From NCBI GenBank assembly GCA_964568805.1, contig CAZMRW010000093.1, forward strand, positions 1-16,368: DNA of 16,368 bases, read 5' to 3'. The translations under genes were made by a program, and so were the position numbers. Below the pieces are notes generated by a model. That model made no database searches. It was not told where the DNA came from and was given only the letters and a program-made list of their open reading frames with translations. This DNA is from CAZMRW01 sp964568805. Lineage in GTDB: Bacteria > Pseudomonadota > Gammaproteobacteria > Methylococcales > Methylomonadaceae. Shown here piece by piece: positions 1 to 7,946 of this stretch (within the stretch, counting starts at the first letter, position 1; each line of letters starts with the position of its first letter).

Positions 1-50
1 TTCAACAGGTTAGGTCGGTGTTAATTCCCTGTTAATTTAACAAAGTAGAA

Positions 51-2828
51 TTAGTCATCATTGATTAATTTCAGGCCGGGCGGCAACGCTTCGCCAAAGA
101 TCTGCTTTTCCTCATTTTCATCCAGTTCTTTAAATTGTTCTACCATCGCTATCCAGGAAAAAGGGGCTTTACTCAACATCAGTTTGTCCAGGATTTGCCT
201 GCGCTTTTCATCATCGATATCGCGTGCGCGGTCGCCGCTCATGCGGGCGATGAGCGTGGCGGCAAATCCGGCTTGCGGCGTTTTTTTCCAGTCCACGGTC
301 AAAATCTGTTCCAGCCAAAGACAGGCGGTTCCGGGCGGAATGACATTATGGCTGCTGCCGTGGAAGGGCGAGCGTGCCCCGATGCGTCCGACCGCCCACC
401 AGGTCTGACCGGGTTCGCCGGCTTTTTCCAGTCGATATAACAGCCATTCGCCTAATTGAATTTTCTTGGCGACGGGCAGACGTTCCAATACCGCGCTTAG
501 ACGCACCATATCATCATAACCGCGGTTTTTAATAAGCTTAGCGACGCCGGGTTGTCTGGCCGACGCCGGATTGATGAATTTGGCGATTTCGTTGAAAATC
601 TGTTCCTGTGCGGACGCCGAAAGACCGCCGGCTATGCGCCGCCAAAGCGTCCACCATTCGGTCCAGTTTTGAGTTTCATTGATATATTGTATGCCTTGCG
701 GATAGCTTTTCCAAAGTTGTTCAACCCGCCAGTCATCGAGAGGGTAACCGAAACCCGGACGCAAACAAAATCCGGTCAGGCTCAACCAGACTCGTTCATG
801 GTTTTCCGATCGCCGATTGTATTTAGACCCTTCCAGCAAGGCCGTAAATAGCGCTCTAAGTAATGGTGTTTGCCATTCCAGGCGAGGACTCCCTAACAGT
901 TTTTCAAGGTCGGCGCGCAGGCTTTTGACTGCTTTGGGATCGACCTGCCTCGATTTTGATCCGAACACGCGTTGTATTTGTTCAACCGCTTTGTCAAATT
1001 GAATCGGCAAGGCGGCATCCGATGCCAGGCCGGCGCTTCTTTTTTTTCTGATCTGGAATTCCACATCCCAGCGCTTTTGGCTATCTTCAACGGAAAAACA
1101 CTGAATTTTTAAGGTACCCACTTCGGTTTGGGTAACCGACAATTGAACCACGACTTCGGCATTGGCTTTGTCGCCGCCTTCAAAGGCCACCGCCAAAGGC
1201 GGGAGGGAATAAAACTCATCGGTAATGTCTGCGACATCGCCCGGTTTAAATGGGGCGTCGCCGGATAACGAAACCAGATGGAAGCGGACCGGCATGCCCA
1301 ATTTCAAGGCAAAGCGTCGATCTGTCAGGATCACTTCCTCTCCCTCTTCGCTGCCTTTGGGTAAAATACAGACGCCTTGCTGTTCCTTGGCCGGTTGATT
1401 TACGCCTTTGTCGGCGCTGGTATCAATCAATAAAAAATAACTGCGCGCCGCGCCGCCGCCGATTTTCAGTTTTTTGTCCCGTCTGGCGATGGCGTAGCTG
1501 ACTGCGCCGAAAGCAACAGAAAGTTCCGGATAATGGTTTTCAAGCAATTTCAAGGGATTCGAACGCCATGAATTTAAAAGATCGACCATTCGCCGGCTGA
1601 TGGCCTGGCTTCGAAAAACGCCTCCGTTTAACAGCAACGCATCGGGTACGACGCCATTGTCTTGCAATGCATCCCGCGCTGCCGCCTGATGCAGTTTTAA
1701 AAAGGCGGCGATATGTTTGCTGACGGCAGGTTCGGCGGAGTACGGCAAGCCGAACTCAACGACACCGCTGCGTTTTTTGTCCGGTAGTTCATCCAATGCT
1801 GACAGGGGGAAAAAGCCATCGAGGGTGATGGTTCTAACTTCGTCACGGCTCAGGGAAGTCGATCGTGAGCCGCCAATCAGTTTCGAACCGCCGCCCAGCA
1901 GGGTGACATTGACCGATTCCGGAGCGTCTTCGGCGAGCAGTCTTTCTTTGGCGATTCGGCATTGTTCGATCAATTGCGACAAATCAGCTGCCGATAAACG
2001 CTGCCCGCTTGTGCTCAAACGGCTTTCGGCAAGGTGCGCCAGCGCCAAATCAATATTGTCGCCGCCGAGCATTAAATGATCGCCGACGCCAATGCGGGTC
2101 AGTTTGGGTTCCAGTGAGCCATGTTCAACCTTGATCAGGGTTAAATCGGTGGTGCCGCCGCCGACATCGCAAACCAGCAGTAAATGAACATCGGCCAGAC
2201 GATCCCTGATATTAGCCGCATTGCGCCTGAGCCAGTCGTAACAGACCGCCTGCGGTTCTTCCAGCAGCCTGACATTCGGCAAACCTGCGATTCGAGCCGC
2301 TTCCAGAGTCAATGATCGCGCCGCCTCATCGAACGAGGCCGGGACGGTAATCACGATATCCTGATTCGCCAAGGGCGCATCCGGAAACCGGTGACCCCAA
2401 ACCGTGCGAACATGGGCTAAATAACTGGCGCTGGCATCGATAGGAGAAATTTTGCTGACGTCGTCGCTGCCTCCCCACGGCAGGATTTCCGCGCTGTGAT
2501 CGACCGACGGATGTGAAAGCCAGCTTTTGGCGCTGGTAACAAACCGTCCTTTGGTTTTTGCGCCCAGTAATCGTGCCGCCTCGCCAATCACGGCGCTGTC
2601 GCCGGCTGGATAAAAATTCACATCTGAATCGGCCAGCTCGCCTTCGGCAGGATGATAACGCACCGACGGTAACAACGCCCGGCCAGCAACCTGGCCCGGT
2701 GCGACTAACTGCTCGATGTGAAAGATTTGGATGTCTGGCGCAGGAGGGTCGATTGTTGCATAAGCGACCACGGTATGCGTGGTTCCTAAGTCGATGCCGA
2801 CTGAATAACGTGGGGACGGATTTTGCAC
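51..2828 (-). CDS. Hsp70-family ATPase with long non-canonical C-terminus (DUF3731-type)
   Basis: A 925-residue Hsp70-type protein, far longer than DnaK (about 640). The ATPase half is well preserved: phosphate-1 loop DLGTT at residues 13-17, VPASFDEAAR around 162-171, LLEEPQAV at 188-195, phosphate-2 loop DVGGGTTD at 221-228, GGDNID at 255-260 and the adenosine motif LLLNGGVFRS at 398-407. The region after about residue 480 does not resemble the DnaK substrate-binding domain. Its last 300 or so residues fit the DUF3731 extension known in a subgroup of bacterial Hsp70s, a placement from memory of the family. It is probably a cytoplasmic ATP-dependent chaperone, client unknown. The start is GTG at 2826-2828 with no clear Shine-Dalgarno sequence. 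It places the first ATPase strand at residue 10, as expected. The gene stands alone in the window with no DnaJ or GrpE beside it; any partner downstream would lie left of base 1. Confidence 0.9.
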   Translation of the reverse strand: MQNPSPRYSVGIDLGTTHTVVAYATIDPPAPDIQIFHIEQLVAPGQVAGRALLPSVRYHPAEGELADSDVNFYPAGDSAVIGEAARLLGAKTKGRFVTSAKSWLSHPSVDHSAEILPWGGSDDVSKISPIDASASYLAHVRTVWGHRFPDAPLANQDIVITVPASFDEAARSLTLEAARIAGLPNVRLLEEPQAVCYDWLRRNAANIRDRLADVHLLLVCDVGGGTTDLTLIKVEHGSLEPKLTRIGVGDHLMLGGDNIDLALAHLAESRLSTSGQRLSAADLSQLIEQCRIAKERLLAEDAPESVNVTLLGGGSKLIGGSRSTSLSRDEVRTITLDGFFPLSALDELPDKKRSGVVEFGLPYSAEPAVSKHIAAFLKLHQAAARDALQDNGVVPDALLLNGGVFRSQAISRRMVDLLNSWRSNPLKLLENHYPELSVAFGAVSYAIARRDKKLKIGGGAARSYFLLIDTSADKGVNQPAKEQQGVCILPKGSEEGEEVILTDRRFALKLGMPVRFHLVSLSGDAPFKPGDVADITDEFYSLPPLAVAFEGGDKANAEVVVQLSVTQTEVGTLKIQCFSVEDSQKRWDVEFQIRKKRSAGLASDAALPIQFDKAVEQIQRVFGSKSRQVDPKAVKSLRADLEKLLGSPRLEWQTPLLRALFTALLEGSKYNRRSENHERVWLSLTGFCLRPGFGYPLDDWRVEQLWKSYPQGIQYINETQNWTEWWTLWRRIAGGLSASAQEQIFNEIAKFINPASARQPGVAKLIKNRGYDDMVRLSAVLERLPVAKKIQLGEWLLYRLEKAGEPGQTWWAVGRIGARSPFHGSSHNVIPPGTACLWLEQILTVDWKKTPQAGFAATLIARMSGDRARDIDDEKRRQILDKLMLSKAPFSWIAMVEQFKELDENEEKQIFGEALPPGLKLINDD

Positions 2829-2972
2829 GATGATATGTATTCTTTTGTTAACTCATGATAGGTTGCGAACAGGGCAATTTTGTCATAATTGTAAGCATGA
2901 GGGCGCTTGCGCTATCTTTTCTTTCGCGCCAAAATAGCTGACAGAGAACAATCTTATTATTTGGATGGCGAT

Positions 2973-3108
2973 TAAGCAATAGTATTCACTTCCGTTCTGG
3001 CCAGGAGAGTCCGGACGCAAGCTGACACAGTGTTGAACATCATCAATGCGGAATTCTGCGAGTTTATGTCGCTCTCTTTACTTATGATAAGATATGACCT
3101 ATTGCTTA
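2973..3108. repeat. 136-base segment bounded by a 10-base inverted repeat
   Basis: TAAGCAATAG at 2973-2982 is the exact reverse complement of CTATTGCTTA at 3099-3108. Between the arms lie short self-complementary stretches (CTGGCCAG, GTCCGGAC, GCGGAATTCTGCG). Two readings are open: the arms close the outer stem of a structured RNA that ends at the terminator at 3148-3176, or they are the termini of a small non-autonomous element (MITE). No clear target duplication flanks the arms. The repeat is seen in the sequence; both roles are inference. Confidence 0.4.
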
Positions 3109-3147
3109 TTAAGCTTAAATTCAGGTTATAATAAAACAACTTTACTG

Positions 3148-3176
3148 AGCCCTCGTTTACTGCAGTGGGCTTTTTT
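3148..3176 (+). terminator. Intrinsic terminator-like hairpin with no upstream plus-strand gene
   Basis: AGCCC at 3148-3152 pairs with GGGCT at 3167-3171 around a 14-base loop. It runs straight into six T residues (3171-3176), giving a plus-strand intrinsic terminator shape. ACTG at 3144-3147 could alternatively pair with CAGT at 3163-3166. No plus-strand coding gene lies upstream in the window, because hsp70 is on the other strand. The hairpin therefore either ends an unannotated short transcript or is a leader attenuator. The five-pair stem is modest. Confidence 0.5.
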
Positions 3177-3216
3177 ATCTTCCTCAGGAGGCTGTTAAAT
3201 AGCATCATTTAATTCC

Positions 3217-3243
3217 CAGGTTATATAATTACTATATAACCTG
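3217..3243. promoter_or_regulatory. Perfect 27-base palindrome containing a -10 box, upstream of miaB
   Basis: CAGGTTATATA (3217-3227) and TATATAACCTG (3233-3243) are exact reverse complements separated by ATTAC. A consensus -10 hexamer TATAAT sits inside at 3224-3229, 44 bases before the miaB start. No good -35 box is found 16-18 bases upstream. A dyad over the -10 box is the usual place for a repressor operator. It could also form an RNA hairpin if transcription starts further upstream. The regulator is not identifiable. Confidence 0.5.
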
Positions 3244-3272
3244 CATGGTTTTCTGATGGCTTATTAATAAAT

Positions 3273-4628
3273 ATGACGCAAAAACTTTATATACAAACCA
3301 ACGGTTGCCAGATGAACGAGTACGATTCCGACAAAATGCGGGATGTACTTAGCGCCTCGCATGGTTTTGTGTTGATAGATGACCCTAAACAAGCTGATGT
3401 TCTATTGCTTAATACCTGTTCGATTCGCGAGAAAGCTCAGGAAAAAGTATTTTCCGCCTTAGGCAAATGGCGCCGGATCAAAGAAAAGCGCCCCGATGTG
3501 ATCATCGGCGTCGGCGGTTGCGTGGCCAGTCAGGAAGGCGCTGCTTTGCAAAAGCGGGCTCCGTTTGTCGATATCGTCTTTGGTCCGCAAACCTTACACC
3601 GCCTGCCCCAACTGCTCGATCAAGCGCGCAGCAAACAAACACCCGTTGTCGATGTCTCATTTCCGGAAATTGAAAAATTCGATGCCTTGCCGGAACCCAG
3701 AGCGGAAGGCCCAAAAGCCTTTGTTTCGGTTATGGAAGGTTGCAGCAAGTATTGCACGTTTTGTGTCGTTCCTTACACCCGCGGCGAGGAAATCAGCCGG
3801 CCATTGCATGATGTCATCGCTGAAATTGAAACTCTGGCCAGGCAGGGCGTTAGGGAAATCAATCTGCTGGGACAAAACGTCAATGCTTACCGGGGCGAAA
3901 TGGACGATGGCGATATCGCTGATTTTGCTCTGCTGCTCCATTATGTCGCTGCCGTGGACGGGATAGACCGCATCCGTTTTACGACGTCGCATCCGGTTGA
4001 ATTTACCGATAGCCTGATCGAAGCCTTTGCGGAAATCCCCAAGCTCGTCGATCATCTGCATTTGCCGGTGCAAAGCGGCAGCGATCATATATTAAAGCTG
4101 ATGAAACGCGGCCATGCCCGTGCCGATTACCTCAATACCATACGCAAATTACGTAAGGTCCGGCCCAATATCTATCTGTCATCCGATTTTATTATCGGTT
4201 TTCCCGGCGAAACCGAACAAGACTTTGAAGATACGCTTGCCCTGGTTGAAGAAATCGGTTTCGATTTATCATTCAGTTTCATCTACAGCCCGCGTCCCGG
4301 TACGCCGGCTGCCGATCTGCCCGATGATGTACCCCTTGAGATTAAAAAACAGCGGCTGGAGCGCTTCCAAAACCGCATCAATGAAATGTCTGCGGCGATT
4401 TCAAAGAGCATGATCAACACCGTGCAAACTGTCCTGGTCGAGGGACAATCAAAAAAGAATCCGCTGCAAATGCAGGGCAGAACCGAAAATAACCGAGTCG
4501 TCAATTTTATCGCTCATCCCCGCTTAACCGGACAGTTTGTCGACGTACTGATCACCGAGGCTTTGCCTAACTCTTTACGAGGCCGCGTCATTGACTCTTC
4601 CATCGACAAGATTGTTGCCAACAGCTGA
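3273..4628 (+). CDS. miaB: tRNA-2-methylthio-N6-dimethylallyladenosine synthase MiaB
   Basis: A 451-residue radical-SAM methylthiotransferase that adds the methylthio group at position 2 of i6A37 in tRNAs reading UNN codons, in the cytoplasm. Cysteines C12 (NGCQMN), C49 (NTCS) and C83 (GGCVAS) match the N-terminal auxiliary 4Fe-4S cluster. C157, C161 and C164 (GCSKYCTFC) form the radical-SAM cluster. A TRAM domain fits residues from about 378 to 445. Length is normal for the family. The ATG at 3273 gives the expected MTQKLYIQTNGCQMN amino terminus, but the upstream sequence is AT-rich with no Shine-Dalgarno match. It is first gene of a run with phoH, ybeY and corC, and phoH starts 12 bases after its stop. 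Confidence 0.98.
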   Translation: MTQKLYIQTNGCQMNEYDSDKMRDVLSASHGFVLIDDPKQADVLLLNTCSIREKAQEKVFSALGKWRRIKEKRPDVIIGVGGCVASQEGAALQKRAPFVDIVFGPQTLHRLPQLLDQARSKQTPVVDVSFPEIEKFDALPEPRAEGPKAFVSVMEGCSKYCTFCVVPYTRGEEISRPLHDVIAEIETLARQGVREINLLGQNVNAYRGEMDDGDIADFALLLHYVAAVDGIDRIRFTTSHPVEFTDSLIEAFAEIPKLVDHLHLPVQSGSDHILKLMKRGHARADYLNTIRKLRKVRPNIYLSSDFIIGFPGETEQDFEDTLALVEEIGFDLSFSFIYSPRPGTPAADLPDDVPLEIKKQRLERFQNRINEMSAAISKSMINTVQTVLVEGQSKKNPLQMQGRTENNRVVNFIAHPRLTGQFVDVLITEALPNSLRGRVIDSSIDKIVANS

Positions 4629-4640
4629 TTTGTTTAGCCT

Positions 4641-5618
4641 ATGACATCCCAGGAAATACTCCTGCTCCCTGCCGATAATGGCAGATTATCCAATTTTTGC
4701 GGACAACTCGATACCCATTTGCGCCAGATTGAAGCGCGTCTTCAGGTCGAGATTTCCAACCGCGGCAATCAGTTTAAAGTCACCGGCGTCGACAACTCCG
4801 TCAAGGCCGCCTGCGCGCTCATGAAGAAATTGTTTGAAAGCACCGAAAAAGAACTGCTGACGTCCGAATCTATCCATTTAGCCATGCAGGATTCCTCAAT
4901 AGACGCGATACTAGCGACTCCCGAGATTCCCGGCGATCAAACCATCGCCATAAAAACCAAGCGCGGATTGATCCGGGGCAGGGGACCCAATCAACAGGAC
5001 TATATGAGAAAAATCGTCACACACGATATCAATTTCGGCATTGGTCCTGCCGGCACCGGTAAAACCTATCTTGCCGTCGCCTGTGCAATTGAAGCGTTGC
5101 AGAATGAAAAAGTAAGTAAAATTATATTGGTTCGTCCGGCCGTAGAAGCGGGTGAAAAACTGGGTTTTCTTCCAGGCGACCTGGCGCAAAAAGTGGACCC
5201 TTATTTGCGGCCATTGTATGACGCCTTGTACGAAATGCTGGGTTTCGAGCGCGTGGAAAAGATGATCGATCGGGGCGTGATCGAAGTGGCGCCGTTGGCT
5301 TTCATGCGCGGCAGAACCCTGAACGATGCATTTATCATCCTGGATGAGGCGCAAAACACCACAACTGAACAAATCAAAATGTTTCTGACCCGGGTCGGCT
5401 TCGGTTCGACCGCCGTGGTGACTGGCGATTTGACTCAAATAGACTTGCCTTCTGAAAAAATGTCAGGCTTAAAACATGTGCTTGATGTGTTAAAAGATGT
5501 AGAAGGCATCAGCTTTACCTTTTTTGGCGTACGCGATGTGGTCAGGCATCCTCTGGTTCAACGCATCGTTTCCGCTTATGAGACTTATGAACAAAAAGCC
5601 AAAACGGCGCAAGACTAA
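4641..5618 (+). CDS. phoH: PhoH-family ATPase (YbeZ)
   Basis: A 325-residue cytoplasmic P-loop ATPase of the PhoH/YbeZ family. Walker A is GPAGTGKT at residues 135-142 and Walker B is IILDEAQN at about 232-239, followed by the TGDLTQIDLP motif near 261-270. Family members are linked to RNA metabolism, and YbeZ works with its neighbour YbeY. Residues 1-110 form the usual small RNA-binding-like N-terminal region. The length is close to E. coli YbeZ. The ATG at 4641 is 12 bases after miaB, without an obvious ribosome binding site, suggesting translation coupled to miaB. The 3' end overlaps the start of ybeY. Confidence 0.96.
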   Translation: MTSQEILLLPADNGRLSNFCGQLDTHLRQIEARLQVEISNRGNQFKVTGVDNSVKAACALMKKLFESTEKELLTSESIHLAMQDSSIDAILATPEIPGDQTIAIKTKRGLIRGRGPNQQDYMRKIVTHDINFGIGPAGTGKTYLAVACAIEALQNEKVSKIILVRPAVEAGEKLGFLPGDLAQKVDPYLRPLYDALYEMLGFERVEKMIDRGVIEVAPLAFMRGRTLNDAFIILDEAQNTTTEQIKMFLTRVGFGSTAVVTGDLTQIDLPSEKMSGLKHVLDVLKDVEGISFTFFGVRDVVRHPLVQRIVSAYETYEQKAKTAQD

Positions 5619-6090
5619 AATAGACATTCAACGCGTTTATAATTCGCCGGGTCAACCCGATCGGCTGCAGATAAGATCGTGGATCGATGCGGCGCTGGAG
5701 GGGACAAATAAAGATAATAGTTGCGTGGTTCGAATAGTCGATAGTCAGGAAAGCGCCGAACTTAATCTGCAATACCGCCATAAACAAGGCCCAACCAATA
5801 TTTTGAGCTTTCCATTCGAAATGCCCGACGGGATCGATAACATCGATGAGTCCGGTCTTGATTTACTGGGCGACCTGGTGATCTGTGCACCGGTCGTTGA
5901 ACATGAAGCGATCGAACAGAACAAACCCCTGGCCCACCATTGGGCTCATATCGTAATCCATGGCGTTTTACATTTACTGGGTTACGATCATATCGACGAT
6001 GAAGAAGCCGAACGGATGGAAAGCAAAGAAATAGCAATCCTGGAAAAGTTGCATATCAACAATCCCTATAGTGAGGTTATAAACCCATGA
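5587..6090 (+). CDS. ybeY: Endoribonuclease YbeY (16S rRNA maturation)
   Basis: A 167-residue UPF0054 metalloprotein acting in 16S rRNA 3' end maturation and 70S ribosome quality control. The metal site is intact: H125, H129 and H135 in the HGVLHLLGYDH stretch. PTNILSFPFE (69-78) and LLGDLVIC (93-100) are further hallmarks. I chose the ATG at 5587 because the conserved strand begins at about residue 12 from there. An ATG at 5578 and a TTG at 5524 are in frame, but the extra residues from 5524 look like read-through of phoH sequence. The 5587 start overlaps phoH by 32 bases. Its stop overlaps the corC start in ATGA. Confidence 0.95.
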   Translation: MNKKPKRRKTKIDIQRVYNSPGQPDRLQIRSWIDAALEGTNKDNSCVVRIVDSQESAELNLQYRHKQGPTNILSFPFEMPDGIDNIDESGLDLLGDLVICAPVVEHEAIEQNKPLAHHWAHIVIHGVLHLLGYDHIDDEEAERMESKEIAILEKLHINNPYSEVINP

Positions 6091-6929
6091 GTGATGACCA
6101 CCCCCCTAGTAGACACTCCCCGCAGAAAAGCTGGATTGATAGAATTACCCAGCTTCTTACCGGGGAGCCGCAAGACCTCGACGATCTTCTTGAAATATTG
6201 CGGGAAGCCCGAGAAAATCACTTATTGGATACAGATGCCCTGAGCATGATCGAAGGCGCATTGCAGGTGTCGCAAATGCGGGTACGGGATATCATGATTC
6301 CCCGAGTGCAAATGGTGGTCGTGCCGAAGGATGCCGAACTGGATACGCTGTTTCCTCTGGTTACCGAGTTTGGGCATTCGCGTTACCCGGTCATCGAAGA
6401 CGACCGCAGCAAAGTCGTCGGTATTTTGTTGGCCAAGGATTTACTGGCCCATGCCTTGACTAATAAAAACCTGAAAGTCCATGAAATCATGCGGCCTGCC
6501 AGCGTCGTACCGGAAAGCAAGCGCCTGAATGTATTGCTCAAGGAATTGCGCACCAAAGGCAACCATATGGCCATTGTGGTCGACGAATACGGTCAGGCAG
6601 CCGGATTAGTCACTATAGAAGATGTACTGGAGCAGATCGTCGGCGAAATTGAAGATGAACACGACGATCAGGAAGATGAAGGCTACATTTCTCAGCGCAG
6701 TGAAAACGAGTTTATGATCAAGGCCCTGACGCCCATTGAGGAGTTTGACGAGTATTTTTCAACGCATCTGGCCACGGATGAGTACGACACCGTCGGCGGT
6801 TATATCGTAAATCAACTTGAACATATGCCCAAAAAGGGCGAAAGCTTTACCGTGGATAACATGCGTTTTGAAGTGATCCGGGCAGATAACCGGCGTGTGC
6901 ATTTGGTCAAGCTGAAAATGCTCGACTGA
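6087..6929 (+). CDS. corC: CBS-domain protein CorC/YbeX (HlyC/CorC family)
   Basis: A 280-residue protein of the short CorC/YbeX type, with no membrane DUF21 domain. Motif VRDIMIPRVQM (66-76) opens the first CBS domain (about 70-125). A second CBS domain spans about 133-190, ending VTIEDVLEQIVGEIEDEHD. The C-terminal CorC/HlyC transporter-associated domain covers about 205-280 (DTVGGYIVNQLEHMPKKGE). The family is tied to magnesium/cobalt efflux, and YbeX also to ribosome metabolism, so its exact role is open. The start overlaps the ybeY stop by four bases (ATGA), with GAGG about ten bases upstream. The TGA lies in a 6+6 base hairpin (CTGATT 6926-6931 with AATCAG 6936-6941) lacking a T-run. 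Confidence 0.95.
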   Translation: MSDDHPPSRHSPQKSWIDRITQLLTGEPQDLDDLLEILREARENHLLDTDALSMIEGALQVSQMRVRDIMIPRVQMVVVPKDAELDTLFPLVTEFGHSRYPVIEDDRSKVVGILLAKDLLAHALTNKNLKVHEIMRPASVVPESKRLNVLLKELRTKGNHMAIVVDEYGQAAGLVTIEDVLEQIVGEIEDEHDDQEDEGYISQRSENEFMIKALTPIEEFDEYFSTHLATDEYDTVGGYIVNQLEHMPKKGESFTVDNMRFEVIRADNRRVHLVKLKMLD

Positions 6930-7045
6930 TTCGTCAATCAGCGGCCTGATTAGTGTCCGGATGAGATGCCTTTTCGGCACTGTTGCCTGGCTTTCAGTAG
7001 ATCTTTTTCTGTGTTGCTGGAGTTTTTCAATCATCTGGACATCGA

Positions 7046-7609
7046 ATGACACCAACAAAGCTCGCCTCCGATCATTATAAACTCGCCACACAAGCCTGGT
7101 TAAAAACCATAATCATCGGACAGGGCTTCTGTCCCTTCGCAAAACAGGAACTGGAGCGAGATCGTATCCGTTTCAGTGTCGATTTCGATACGGATATTGA
7201 AAACTGTCTGTACCATTTGATAGAGGAATGCGCTCGGCTGGATACCGATCCCGGCATTGAAACCACGCTGTTGATCTATTCCGACGCCTTTGCAGCGTTC
7301 GACGATTATCTGGATTATCTTGATCTGGCCGAGACCCTGTTAAACGAACAAGGCTATGAGGGTGTTTATCAGTTGGCAAGCTTCCATCCGGATTATTGTT
7401 TTGAGGGAGCGGAACAAAATGATCCCGCCAATTACACCAATCGATCACCTTATCCGATGTTGCATCTGCTGCGGGAAAGCAGTATCGAAAAAGCCGTTGC
7501 CCGTTATCCACACGCTGAAAATATTCCGCAGGCCAATATCGAATCAGCCCGGAGATTGGGTTTGGCCAAAATGCAGGCATTATTGGCGGCGTGTTATCGG
7601 ATTGATTGA
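7046..7609 (+). CDS. DUF1415 family protein
   Basis: A 187-residue soluble protein that I recognise as DUF1415, a family common in gammaproteobacteria and without known function. Visible marks are the GFCPFAK motif at residues 27-33, FHPDYCFEG around 112-120, and the DPANYTNRSPYPMLHLLRE block with its run of polar and aromatic residues. No signal peptide or membrane segment is present. It starts 116 bases after corC, so it may have its own promoter or be read through from the operon. It occupies the place where lnt often sits. It is convergent with the GIY-YIG gene, 33 bases away. The start at 7046 has only a weak ribosome binding site. Confidence 0.85.
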   Translation: MTPTKLASDHYKLATQAWLKTIIIGQGFCPFAKQELERDRIRFSVDFDTDIENCLYHLIEECARLDTDPGIETTLLIYSDAFAAFDDYLDYLDLAETLLNEQGYEGVYQLASFHPDYCFEGAEQNDPANYTNRSPYPMLHLLRESSIEKAVARYPHAENIPQANIESARRLGLAKMQALLAACYRID

Positions 7610-7642
7610 GACAGGCAGTCTTGGCAAAATGTCCGTATCGCT

Positions 7643-7939
7643 TCAATCTTTATCAGCTGAATTACGGTGCAATGAGAATTCAGCTATTTTGTTTAGGTCA
7701 GTGACAAGCAGACTCAATTTATCAAGCCGGCCCAGATTTTTTATGGCTCGCTCTCTCTTACTGGCGGAACTTCGGTTATGGCCCGGTTCGAGATAAACCA
7801 GCTGTTTAGGCTGCCGGCCGCGAAAGTACTTTGCTCCGCGCCGGGCGGCATGCTGATTAAAGCGCCGGGTTACATTGTTGGTGATACCGGTATAGAGCGA
7901 ATTATCGGTACAAAGGATGATATAGACAGTCCAGTCCAT
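7643..7939 (-). CDS. GIY-YIG nuclease superfamily protein (UPF0213, YhbQ-like)
   Basis: A 98-residue single-domain GIY-YIG protein. From the chosen start it reads MDWTVYIILCTDNSLYTGITNN, with VYI and LYTGIT standing for the two name motifs, then TRRFNQH with the catalytic arginine position, GAKYFRG, and a KRERAIK helix carrying the metal-binding glutamate. Length and motif order match E. coli YhbQ. Proteins of this type are linked to DNA repair and maintenance, but the substrate here is unknown. The frame continues 13 codons upstream to 7978, but those overlap the VIT gene. The ATG at 7937-7939 follows that gene's stop by 7 bases, so the two are likely co-transcribed. Confidence 0.88.
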   Translation of the reverse strand: MDWTVYIILCTDNSLYTGITNNVTRRFNQHAARRGAKYFRGRQPKQLVYLEPGHNRSSASKRERAIKNLGRLDKLSLLVTDLNKIAEFSLHRNSADKD

Positions 7940-7946
7940 CGAAGCA

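Larger units (their letters stand above)
2829..3272. other. 444-base non-coding gap between hsp70 and miaB
   Basis: No convincing coding sequence lies here. A 78-codon minus-strand frame at 2972-3208 has no recognisable features. The gap contains a small GC-rich hairpin (GCGC-TT-GCGC near 2903-2912) and a 10-base inverted repeat at 2973-2982 and 3099-3108. It also has a T-run hairpin at 3148-3176 and the miaB-proximal palindrome at 3217-3243. As the flanking genes diverge, it must carry the promoters of both. Confidence 0.7.

Noticed and set aside
2972..3208. 78-codon minus-strand frame in the hsp70-miaB gap
   Set aside because: No ribosome binding site or family resemblance, and it runs through the terminator hairpin.
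3657..4088. 143-codon minus-strand open frame
   Set aside because: Antisense to the conserved core of miaB; no features of its own.
4911..5438. 175-codon minus-strand open frame
   Set aside because: Lies wholly opposite phoH, whose motifs are complete. The translation has no recognisable domain.
7173..7646. 157-codon minus-strand open frame
   Set aside because: Opposite the DUF1415 gene, which has family motifs. The translation is rich in Arg, Pro and Asn, as expected of a shadow frame.
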